Source of the DNA: PMNU01 sp035480575
GTDB taxonomy: Bacteria; Patescibacteriota; Saccharimonadia; Saccharimonadales; UBA4665
DNA: 5,483 nucleotides
Reading direction: 5' to 3'
Assembly (NCBI GenBank): GCA_035480575.1
Contig: DATIHR010000034.1
Span: 1-5,483 of the forward strand
The notes under the pieces were generated by a model that worked only from the letters and a program-made list of their open reading frames with translations, was not told the DNA's origin and ran no database searches. Positions within the stretch are counted from its first letter, which is position 1. The number at the start of each line of letters is the position of its first letter. The position numbers were made by a program, and so were the translations under genes. Below, piece after piece: positions 1 through 5,321 of this stretch.

Positions 1-59
1 TGTGCCGATGCACCGATCCTAGGCTGCGAGCTTAGTGGGTGGCTGACGACAGTAAACGG

Positions 60-65
60 TATACA
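60..65 (+). promoter_or_regulatory. Possible -10 for a noncoding transcript
   Basis: GGTATACA at 58-65 resembles the GGTATA(A/C)T signals in front of the downstream genes. If used, transcription would begin near 72 and cover the long stem at 93-249. There is no clear -35 element, and a second similar string (GGTATGCT, 95-102) lies inside the stem itself, so this is a weak call. Confidence 0.2.
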
Positions 66-92
66 TGTGGGTCTTACCACTTAGCTGAGCGC

Positions 93-249
93 TCGGTATG
101 CTACCCGTCCAGGTGACTCTAGCCGTAGCGGAGCCGGAAAATAGATAAAAAGACCGAAAACAAAATCAATCAAGAATACCTTTCGTTCCTTGCAGGCTTT
201 TTCTTTCTTTTACCGCGCGTGAGCGGTCATCTGGACGGGTAGCATCCGA
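93..249 (+). ncRNA. Candidate structured RNA with a ~25-bp closing stem
   Basis: Bases 98-117 pair with 226-245 without a break: 19 Watson-Crick pairs plus a G-T(U) at 113/230. T118-G225 can add a wobble pair. After a single bulged base (T97), 93-96 pair with 246-249. The 113/230 pair is a wobble only if the + strand is the RNA; on the minus strand it becomes an A-C mismatch, which favours + transcription. The interior (119-224) is A-rich on the left and pyrimidine-rich on the right. It could form a further helix (147-152 with 197-202, extended by 154-155 with 195-196), and ACCGC/GCGGT (212-216/223-227) competes with the base of the long stem. The family is unknown to me. A DNA-level palindrome (protein site, cruciform) is the alternative. 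Confidence 0.45.
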
Positions 250-277
250 AAGCGACATGAGAGTGAGGGCGATGAGG
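116..277 (+). repeat. Left copy of a 162-bp inverted repeat
   Basis: This stretch is the reverse complement of 5322-5483 with only two substitutions: C236 (partner base C5363) and A257 (partner base C5342). The first 120 bp (116-235) match exactly. On the inner side the match stops at 277. A short shared string, GACGGGAG, recurs beyond it at 299-306 here and 5308-5315 (minus strand) there, with a different spacing. On the outer side the match runs to the last base of the window, so the true repeat may be longer and may include the left arm of the long stem. The function is unknown. Confidence 0.97.
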
Positions 278-287
278 TGAAAGCGAC
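248..287 (+). repeat. Short direct repeat GAAAGCGAC, two copies
   Basis: GAAAGCGAC occurs at 248-256 and again at 279-287, a 31-bp period. The first copy is followed by ATGAG and the second by GTGGT. Only the first copy is inside the 162-bp repeat; the right copy of that repeat has GAAAGCGAC followed by GTGAG. It could be a local duplication that lengthened the left element, or two loops or binding sites. Confidence 0.6.
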
Positions 288-313
288 GTGGTAATACAGA
301 CGGGAGCTACCAA

Positions 314-348
314 AGACATGCCGCTAATGCTACACTAGCGGCATGTCT
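314..348. promoter_or_regulatory. 13-bp perfect palindrome over promoter and start codon
   Basis: AGACATGCCGCTA (314-326) and TAGCGGCATGTCT (336-348) are exact reverse complements separated by nine bases (327-335). The loop holds most of the -10 hexamer of the following gene, and the right arm contains its ATG (343-345). As DNA this has the form of an operator for a dimeric repressor. As RNA in a transcript coming from upstream it would fold the start codon into a stable hairpin. There is no T-run on either side, so it does not look like an intrinsic terminator. It is not the canonical E. coli LexA box (CTGT-N8-ACAG). Confidence 0.75.
328..336 (+). promoter_or_regulatory. Extended -10 promoter for the YdjM-like gene
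   Basis: TGC-TACACT matches an extended -10 (TGn plus hexamer 331-336). The hexamer ends six bases before the ATG at 343, so the expected start of transcription is at or beside the A of the start codon. No recognisable -35 sits 17 bp upstream. The assignment is supported by the same arrangement before the other three genes. Confidence 0.55.
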
Positions 349-840
349 GGTTATAAGGGCCATATTGCAGGGGCGCTGGCTATTAATACGGTGTATGTAG
401 CTGGGGTACGGCTGTTGCCGGGCGAGATGTTGCAGCGGTGGGATATATCGCTCGCCGATTGGCAATTGCTGCTAGGCCTATTTATTATTGCCGTGCTGTT
501 CGGTTTGTTCCCGGATGTAGACACCAACTCTATCGGTCAAAATATCTTTTTTGGTGTCGCTTTTTTAACGTTAATCGCACTCATTATCGCTGGTAAGTTC
601 GAGCCTGCGGCGTATTTGGGACTATTGGCCATGACGCCCATTGTGGGCAAGCACCGGGGCTGGACGCATAGTAAACTGGCCATGTTTTTGGTGCCGTCGC
701 CAATTATTATTGTGCCGTACCTGCATAACCAGCATGTTTGGACGCTGGGCATACTTATATACGGCGCGGCTGTGGCCGGCTACTTTAGCCATTTATTGCT
801 GGACGGTTTGATTATTCGCAGCATCCATTTTAAAGCGTAA
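343..840 (+). CDS. YdjM/DUF457-family membrane metal-dependent hydrolase
   Basis: A 165-residue integral membrane protein of the YdjM (DUF457) family, predicted to be a metal-dependent hydrolase; the substrate of this family is not firmly known. The family's His/Asp pattern is present in order: H7 in the N-terminal GHIAGAL; FPDVD with D58 and D60, then S63; HRGWTHS with H104, H109 and S110; and SHLLLD with H150 and D154. These are the expected metal ligands. About four to five hydrophobic helices can be drawn (roughly 41-54, 67-83, 113-127, 133-150). The tail ends soon after D154, shorter than many relatives. The ATG at 343 is chosen because H7 then lies near the N-terminus as usual and the -10 is just upstream. 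There is no Shine-Dalgarno sequence. The start codon lies within a 13-bp palindrome, which suggests tight control. The next gene begins 42 nt downstream. Family call is firm; biochemical role is open. Confidence 0.88.
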   Translation: MSGYKGHIAGALAINTVYVAGVRLLPGEMLQRWDISLADWQLLLGLFIIAVLFGLFPDVDTNSIGQNIFFGVAFLTLIALIIAGKFEPAAYLGLLAMTPIVGKHRGWTHSKLAMFLVPSPIIIVPYLHNQHVWTLGILIYGAAVAGYFSHLLLDGLIIRSIHFKA

Positions 841-864
841 GCCTTAGCTTTTATATCCATAATA

Positions 865-873
865 TGGTATAAT
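865..873 (+). promoter_or_regulatory. Extended -10 promoter for the transglutaminase-like gene
   Basis: TGG-TATAAT (hexamer 868-873) is a consensus extended -10. It ends nine bases before the ATG at 883, placing the transcript start at about 880-882. This makes the message leaderless or nearly so. It also argues against the in-frame TTG at 877, which would lie upstream of the transcript start. The -35 position (845-850, TAGCTT) is poor. Confidence 0.72.
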
Positions 874-882
874 CTATTGCTT

Positions 883-3501
883 ATGGCCGAGTTTGATACG
901 CCCCCGGCATGTATGCCGGATATTATTGTGCCTCCACCGTTTGTGCCAGAGGTAGCGCCTGCGGAGCAATTTGCGGCGCATGTGCAGCAAGTGCGTGAAC
1001 ATGGCGATGCCTTGGATCGGATGCGCATCTATAACCTTAGGTATTCGCTTGGTGTGATTGGTGTTGGTGTAGGCGGTGTATTTGCTAGTACGTTTTCTTT
1101 GGACCATCCAGGCGTAACGATGGGTGTGGCTACGGCTGTTAGCGCTATTGAAGGGTACGGTGTATACATAACGGCAAGTAAGATGACTAAAGCCGACCGG
1201 CGTAAAGCACTTACGCGGTTTGGCGAGGATAGCCAGGCTGCTAATAACGCTTCGTACGAGCTATACAGAACCGATAAAAAAAGCGGCGCTGTTGCCATGG
1301 AATGGCGCGGTATCATGACTAGTAATACCGCCGAAGACGAGAAAATAGGCGGCGATGAGCAATTGGAGCGTATAGCTCAACTTGCCAAAGAATATGGAGT
1401 ATCGAAAATACTTATAAACGACGAACTTGCCCGCCACTGTGTTGGCGATACCTTGCTTGCTGATACTACAACCATGGAGGAGTGGCTGCGCACTCACAAA
1501 AAGCTGCACACTATTGGCGCTACTAAGACGGATGTGATGCACGAAGCGACGCCGGCCGAATGGTTGCAGCGCGCAGAGACACACCAAAAAACAGGGCGGG
1601 CTACGACCGTCGAGTATATGTATCATGCTGGTGACGTGCACGAAAGCGTAGGTGGCGTGCCGGTGATATACGAAGCAGCGGGTATGACAGACAGCAAAGT
1701 CGGGCGTTTTAGCGTCTACCTTAAAGCGACTGAGTTGACGGAGACTGCACTCAAAGTGGGCGTTACGGTTACAGTGCCCGAACCATTACAACCGGTCGAT
1801 GACCCAAAGGGTACCCAGTATGAGCTTGTAGGCAACAGCTCACTCGCTAGCCGGCGGCCTAATCTGGGCCGTAAACAGGGCATATTAGCCGCGGCTTGGC
1901 TTGCAACTACGGCAGTGCTTGCACCAACACAAGGAATAGCCGACCAACGACTCAGTACAGTAGAGCGACAGGCCAGCGCTGAAATTGCTCGCCAGCATGG
2001 CGTTGATCCGGCAAGTGCAGATGTTGACCCCAAGGCTGCCGAAAAATTAGCGGCCAGTTGGCATGGCGTTAACGGTGCATGGGGCGCTTGGCGCGATGCC
2101 CGCAATGGTATGTACGACTGGATAACGTCGTTGCCAAGCACGATAGGTGATTGGACAACCGCCGCTGATCCTACTGCCAGGACCGGCCTAAGCGGTGGGG
2201 TGGGTAATGTTGACCCATCGGGTGGCGAAGGGCTAGCAGCATGGACCTTAACGCCTCATAATATGAGCCAAGACGATCTACAGGGCAATTGGAGCATTGC
2301 GACTGCGTCTGTCCTTGAAGCAGACGATTACCTGGGCCATAAACGTGTGGAGTGGCTAATTGACGAGTTGGGCGTATCACAATCCTACAAAAATCATCCA
2401 GATACTGTCTTGCCGACATTTGGCTCGTACGTCAAGGCCGAGGCGCCGTTTAATGTGCACGACATTGTTTCTCCCAATACGGAGGGCGGGTTAGCGTATA
2501 TACCTGTACCCGTACGGGACGGCATGAGTATAATTGCCGCCCGTGTTGACGGAGAATCTACCGGTATTATGCTTTTGCAAAACGGACTGTATGGATTGCA
2601 ACCACCAGAGGGCGATACGGGTAAAAATGGCAAAGTGGAATATTGGCTTATAAAAGGCAATGCGTATAAAACATCAGCGCAGACGGGACTACATGCTGTC
2701 GGCGATCTCGTTATAGATACTGCAGAGAATTCAGGTATCAGGCCCTACGATCCTGCGGTTATCCGCAACGTCATCAAAAAGCATTATCCATACCTAAACG
2801 ACGCTTCGCTAGATGCCTATGCAAAACGTTTACACACGAGTATGTCATATCGATTGAGCCCACTGGGCAAAAAAACCATTTCCCATATGGATAGCTGGGA
2901 TGGCTTGCTGGACGAAGTGCTAGATGGCAAAAAGGCAAACTGTAATGTGGCCGTGGCGTCGTTTGCGCTTGGTGCAGCCGCGATGCAGCCGGACAAGAAA
3001 ATTAATATGGTCGAGAGTTTTAGTAACGCGAGTAACCCGTTGGTACTGAGTAACGGCGAAGCCCATGCACGAGCCGTAGACGACGCCGGGACAGTCTACG
3101 AGCCTACACCCGGCGCTGCGCTTGGCCTGGACGGCCTGCAATTGAAATCAATTACATCGGACGAACATAATGGCGCGCCGTTGTGGCCCTACGCACTTGG
3201 AGGGGTGGGTGCTGCAGCCGTAGGCGTCTATGTCGGCCGCCGGCAAGCGGCTAAAGCGGGCGCTAGGGGCGCACGCCTGGCACGGGATGGTTACTTGGCC
3301 GCTACTGCCAAGAAGTACCGGGCCGACGTTGCTAAGCTAGAGCATGCTGCGTGGGGTAGGCCCGGCTCGCAGCCCGATCCTGTATACGTCCGGCATCGCA
3401 AGAAAGACGCTACTGTAACAGGCGCAGAAGCATACCAACAGCGACAAGCACTACGGAGCGATCTAGGGATTTCAGCTCGACGTAAACTTGGGCGTCGGTA
3501 A
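883..3501 (+). CDS. Large membrane-anchored transglutaminase-like protein
   Basis: An 872-residue protein starting at ATG 883, not TTG 877. The recognisable part is a transglutaminase-like (papain-fold) core near the C-terminus: a YRLSP string, then KKANCNVAVASF with candidate nucleophile C687, HARAV with H728, and VYEPTPG with E740 where relatives usually have Asp. Such domains act as cysteine proteases, amidases or cross-linking enzymes. Hydrophobic segments lie at about 54-73, 77-98, 334-354 and 767-787. The positive-inside rule puts 99-333 and the very basic tail (788-872) in the cytoplasm, and 355-766 with the catalytic core outside. Residues 99-333 and about 355-640 match nothing I recognise. 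The N-terminus is proline-rich. Neighbours are envelope enzymes, so a target in the cell wall or surface proteins is plausible but inferred. It could be catalytically inactive. The fold call rests on motif order and spacing alone. Confidence 0.75.
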   Translation: MAEFDTPPACMPDIIVPPPFVPEVAPAEQFAAHVQQVREHGDALDRMRIYNLRYSLGVIGVGVGGVFASTFSLDHPGVTMGVATAVSAIEGYGVYITASKMTKADRRKALTRFGEDSQAANNASYELYRTDKKSGAVAMEWRGIMTSNTAEDEKIGGDEQLERIAQLAKEYGVSKILINDELARHCVGDTLLADTTTMEEWLRTHKKLHTIGATKTDVMHEATPAEWLQRAETHQKTGRATTVEYMYHAGDVHESVGGVPVIYEAAGMTDSKVGRFSVYLKATELTETALKVGVTVTVPEPLQPVDDPKGTQYELVGNSSLASRRPNLGRKQGILAAAWLATTAVLAPTQGIADQRLSTVERQASAEIARQHGVDPASADVDPKAAEKLAASWHGVNGAWGAWRDARNGMYDWITSLPSTIGDWTTAADPTARTGLSGGVGNVDPSGGEGLAAWTLTPHNMSQDDLQGNWSIATASVLEADDYLGHKRVEWLIDELGVSQSYKNHPDTVLPTFGSYVKAEAPFNVHDIVSPNTEGGLAYIPVPVRDGMSIIAARVDGESTGIMLLQNGLYGLQPPEGDTGKNGKVEYWLIKGNAYKTSAQTGLHAVGDLVIDTAENSGIRPYDPAVIRNVIKKHYPYLNDASLDAYAKRLHTSMSYRLSPLGKKTISHMDSWDGLLDEVLDGKKANCNVAVASFALGAAAMQPDKKINMVESFSNASNPLVLSNGEAHARAVDDAGTVYEPTPGAALGLDGLQLKSITSDEHNGAPLWPYALGGVGAAAVGVYVGRRQAAKAGARGARLARDGYLAATAKKYRADVAKLEHAAWGRPGSQPDPVYVRHRKKDATVTGAEAYQQRQALRSDLGISARRKLGRR

Positions 3502-3503
3502 GG

Positions 3504-3509
3504 TATACT
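3504..3509 (+). promoter_or_regulatory. -10 promoter for the TerC/DUF475 gene
   Basis: TATACT preceded by AGG lies seven bases before the ATG at 3517, overlapping the very end of the preceding gene's neighbourhood (its stop ends at 3501). The predicted transcript would start at or next to the ATG. An AAGG string ends at 3503, 13 nt from the start, which is too far to be a good ribosome-binding site. There is no clear -35. Read-through from the upstream gene is also possible given the 15-nt gap. Confidence 0.55.
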
Positions 3510-3516
3510 GAGTTAA

Positions 3517-4557
3517 ATGACTCATCCGTTACATCCACATTCTTCTGTTCGCATATTTGCGTTTTCGGGTGCCATTACGGTGGCGGCCCTTATTGGTGTG
3601 CTGGCGGGCAAGGGCTGGGGTGCTATGTTTGTGGCGCTGATTCTGATCGTTGTTGAGGTAGCGTTTAGCTTTGATAACGCCATATTAAACGCCAAAATTT
3701 TAAGCAAAATGTCGCGGTTTTGGCAGAATATGTTTTTAACTGTCGGTGCGCTGATTGCAATTTTTGGCATGCGTTTGGTGTTCCCGATTTTGATAGTTGC
3801 CATAACGGCGGGTATTGGGTGGCATGAGGTGCTGGATTTGGCACTACACCACCCGGAGCAGTACGCCCACGAGCTAGAGAAAGCGCACGTATCGCTGTCC
3901 AGTTTTGGCGGGGCGTTTTTGCTGGTGCTTGCCCTGGACTTTTTTATTGACCCTTCGCGCGAGGTGTCGTGGATAACGCGTCTGGAAGATTCGTTCCAAA
4001 AGCTTGCCAGGCACTGGGCTGCTCCGGCTATTACTTTTGGCGTTGTATTACTTGCGGCTGCGCTACCCGCGAACCACGATAAACTCGAGACTATTGTGGC
4101 GGGCATAGCGGGCATTGTGGTTTACAGCATTATCCATGGGTTCACCATTATGTTTGGACGTGCGCAGGAGAAACGCATGAAGGGTGCAACGTATGTAGGG
4201 CTGGCAGCGTTTACCAGCTTTTTGTATTTAGAGGTTTTAGATGCCACATTCTCGTTTGATAGCGTACTGGGTGCGTTCGCGGTAACAGAAGATGTGCTGC
4301 TTATTGCGCTCGGTTTGGGTGTGGGCGCTTTTTGGGTGCGCTCGCTGACTATTTTTATGGTGCGCCGTAAAACGCTGGGCAATTATGTATTTATTGAGCA
4401 CGGCGCGCATTACACCATTGGTATTTTGGCACTTATTTTGTTTGTAAGCATTATTGTGAATGTACCGGAAGTCATAACGGGCCTAACGGGCGTGGGTATT
4501 ATTGCTGCGTCGGTGATCGCGTCGCGCCAAGTGCTGCAAAGCAAAAAAGCCACCTAG
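3517..4557 (+). CDS. TerC-superfamily membrane protein, DUF475 type
   Basis: A 346-residue polytopic inner-membrane protein with about nine or ten hydrophobic helices. The sequence has the DUF475/TerC signature: VEVAFSFDNAILNAKIL near residues 46-62 with E47, D53 and N54, then FGMRLVFPILIV (83-94). A second, related motif in the C-terminal half is LEVLDATFSFDSV with E239, D242 and D248, as expected for the internal duplication of this superfamily. E294 and H295 follow in a conserved-looking IEHG. TerC relatives (Alx, MntP-independent Mn exporters, Bacillus YkoY/YceF) are linked to manganese efflux and to metal loading of secreted enzymes; the DUF475 branch itself is poorly characterised. Length is typical and the gene looks intact. 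Its position between extracytoplasmic or membrane enzymes fits a metal-supply role, but that is inference. No yybP-ykoY riboswitch is visible upstream; the gap is only 15 nt. Confidence 0.9.
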   Translation: MTHPLHPHSSVRIFAFSGAITVAALIGVLAGKGWGAMFVALILIVVEVAFSFDNAILNAKILSKMSRFWQNMFLTVGALIAIFGMRLVFPILIVAITAGIGWHEVLDLALHHPEQYAHELEKAHVSLSSFGGAFLLVLALDFFIDPSREVSWITRLEDSFQKLARHWAAPAITFGVVLLAAALPANHDKLETIVAGIAGIVVYSIIHGFTIMFGRAQEKRMKGATYVGLAAFTSFLYLEVLDATFSFDSVLGAFAVTEDVLLIALGLGVGAFWVRSLTIFMVRRKTLGNYVFIEHGAHYTIGILALILFVSIIVNVPEVITGLTGVGIIAASVIASRQVLQSKKAT

Positions 4558-4574
4558 CAGTACATGGTTGCTAG

Positions 4575-4585
4575 TGGTATATACT
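4575..4585 (+). promoter_or_regulatory. -10 promoter for the PAP2 gene
   Basis: TGG-TATATACT offers two overlapping hexamers: TATATA (4578-4583) in extended -10 position after TGG, or TATACT (4580-4585). The second ends nine bases before the ATG at 4595, giving a 5' leader of about 0-3 nt. No Shine-Dalgarno sequence lies between it and the start, and no good -35 is seen. Confidence 0.6.
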
Positions 4586-4594
4586 TGAACTTAC

Positions 4595-5302
4595 ATGAAG
4601 CGAGAAACACAAAAACAGCGGAACAAGTCAGCTGTGCGTACGCATGAGGTACCGCTGGAACCGCTGCCAGAAATTGAACTGCCAGATGCTCGCCCAGAGC
4701 GACGGTGGCTGTGGGGTATAGGGTTTGCTACTAGCTTGGTGTTGTTTGCTGGCGGTGCGCTTGTAGCACTCCAACGTACTATACCCGGCTGGGAGGAACG
4801 GCTGTTCCGGCTGGTTAATAACTTGCCCGAATCGTTGCGAGCGTTCTTTTTAGTGGGGACCATTGCCCCCGAAAGCTTATGGATTGCGGTGGCGGCAGTT
4901 GTCGTCACTTTTTTTGTAAAACTGTACCGGTTGTCGTGGCAGCTGGCAGCCGGCACATTCATTGGCTATGCGGTTACTTTTGTCGCAAAAAAGGTTATAG
5001 AACGGCCGCGGCCGTTAGAGTTTTTTCATGACGCGCATATTCGCGTTAACGAGACTGGTATGGGCTTTCCATCTGGCCACACCATGATTATTACGGTCGT
5101 AGTGCTCACGCTGTTCCCCTATTTGCCACGCGGTTGGCGGTATCTTGTACTACTGCTTATTCCATTAATGGCACTATCCCGCGTGTACTTAGGTGTACAT
5201 GCGCCCCTAGATGTTGTCGGCGGCTTCGCCGTAGGCCTCGGCGTAGTATCGTTCCTAAGAATCCTCCCCGCCAAACTCCGCGACCTCTGCCGTTTCGATT
5301 GA
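4595..5302 (+). CDS. PAP2-family membrane phosphatase
   Basis: A 235-residue integral membrane phosphatase of the PAP2 superfamily (type 2 phosphatidic acid phosphatase). All three catalytic motifs are intact: Kx6RP as K132...R139-P140, PSGH at 159-162 followed by T163, and SRx5Hx3D as S195-R196...H202...D206. H202 is the expected nucleophile and H162 the acid. The first ~37 residues are charged and probably cytoplasmic; hydrophobic segments follow at about 38-58, 83-107, 115-131, 163-177, 183-198 and 203-222. Family members remove phosphate from undecaprenyl pyrophosphate (lipid-carrier recycling for wall synthesis), phosphatidylglycerol phosphate or phosphatidic acid; the sequence alone does not separate these. 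The start at 4595 is set by the promoter spacing; no Shine-Dalgarno is present. The stop lies 19 nt before the right inverted repeat and no terminator is visible after it. Confidence 0.92.
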   Translation: MKRETQKQRNKSAVRTHEVPLEPLPEIELPDARPERRWLWGIGFATSLVLFAGGALVALQRTIPGWEERLFRLVNNLPESLRAFFLVGTIAPESLWIAVAAVVVTFFVKLYRLSWQLAAGTFIGYAVTFVAKKVIERPRPLEFFHDAHIRVNETGMGFPSGHTMIITVVVLTLFPYLPRGWRYLVLLLIPLMALSRVYLGVHAPLDVVGGFAVGLGVVSFLRILPAKLRDLCRFD

Positions 5303-5321
5303 TTATCCTCCCGTCCTCATT

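Larger units (their letters stand above)
1..342. other. Gene-free upstream region with many inverted repeats
   Basis: No convincing protein gene lies here; frame 1 is open from the window edge to a TAG at 82-84, but 27 codons is what chance allows. What the stretch holds is structure. There is a GTGC/GCAC hairpin with a four-base loop (2-13), a GTGG/CCAC hairpin (67-80), the palindrome GAGCGCTC (87-94), a stem of about 25 bp (93-118 with 225-249), a direct repeat GAAAGCGAC (248-256 and 279-287), a TGGTA/TACCA pair (289-293 and 308-312), and a 13-bp inverted repeat running into the first gene. I looked for conserved marks of tmRNA, RNase P RNA, SRP RNA, tRNA, rRNA and common riboswitches and recognised none. 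The density of pairing suggests a structured RNA or a protein-binding DNA element of unknown family. Confidence 0.6.

Noticed and set aside
1..84. C-terminal end of a protein gene entering from the left
   Set aside because: Frame 1 is open for 27 codons before TAG, which is not unusual by chance, and the peptide shows no recognisable motif.
166..258. 30-residue open frame on the minus strand inside the left repeat
   Set aside because: The right copy keeps the frame but changes the ATG to ACG, and the other substitution also changes an amino acid (Arg to Pro). Both differences alter the protein and one removes the start, so conservation is not at the protein level.
1..342. tmRNA, RNase P RNA, SRP RNA, tRNA or rRNA fragment
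   Set aside because: The conserved strings of these RNAs (for example the T-loop GTTCRA, GAGGAAAGTCC, the SRP tetraloop region) are missing. GTAATACAGA at 291-300 resembles a 16S segment but the flanks do not.
314..348. Intrinsic terminator
   Set aside because: The stem is strong, but neither strand has a T-run after it, and it overlaps a promoter and start codon.
877..882. TTG at 877 as start of the transglutaminase-like gene
   Set aside because: It lies upstream of the transcript start predicted from the TATAAT at 868-873, and an in-frame ATG two codons later fits the spacing seen in the other genes.
3490..3516. yybP-ykoY manganese riboswitch ahead of the TerC-type gene
   Set aside because: The gap is 15 nt and the predicted message is leaderless, leaving no room for the aptamer.
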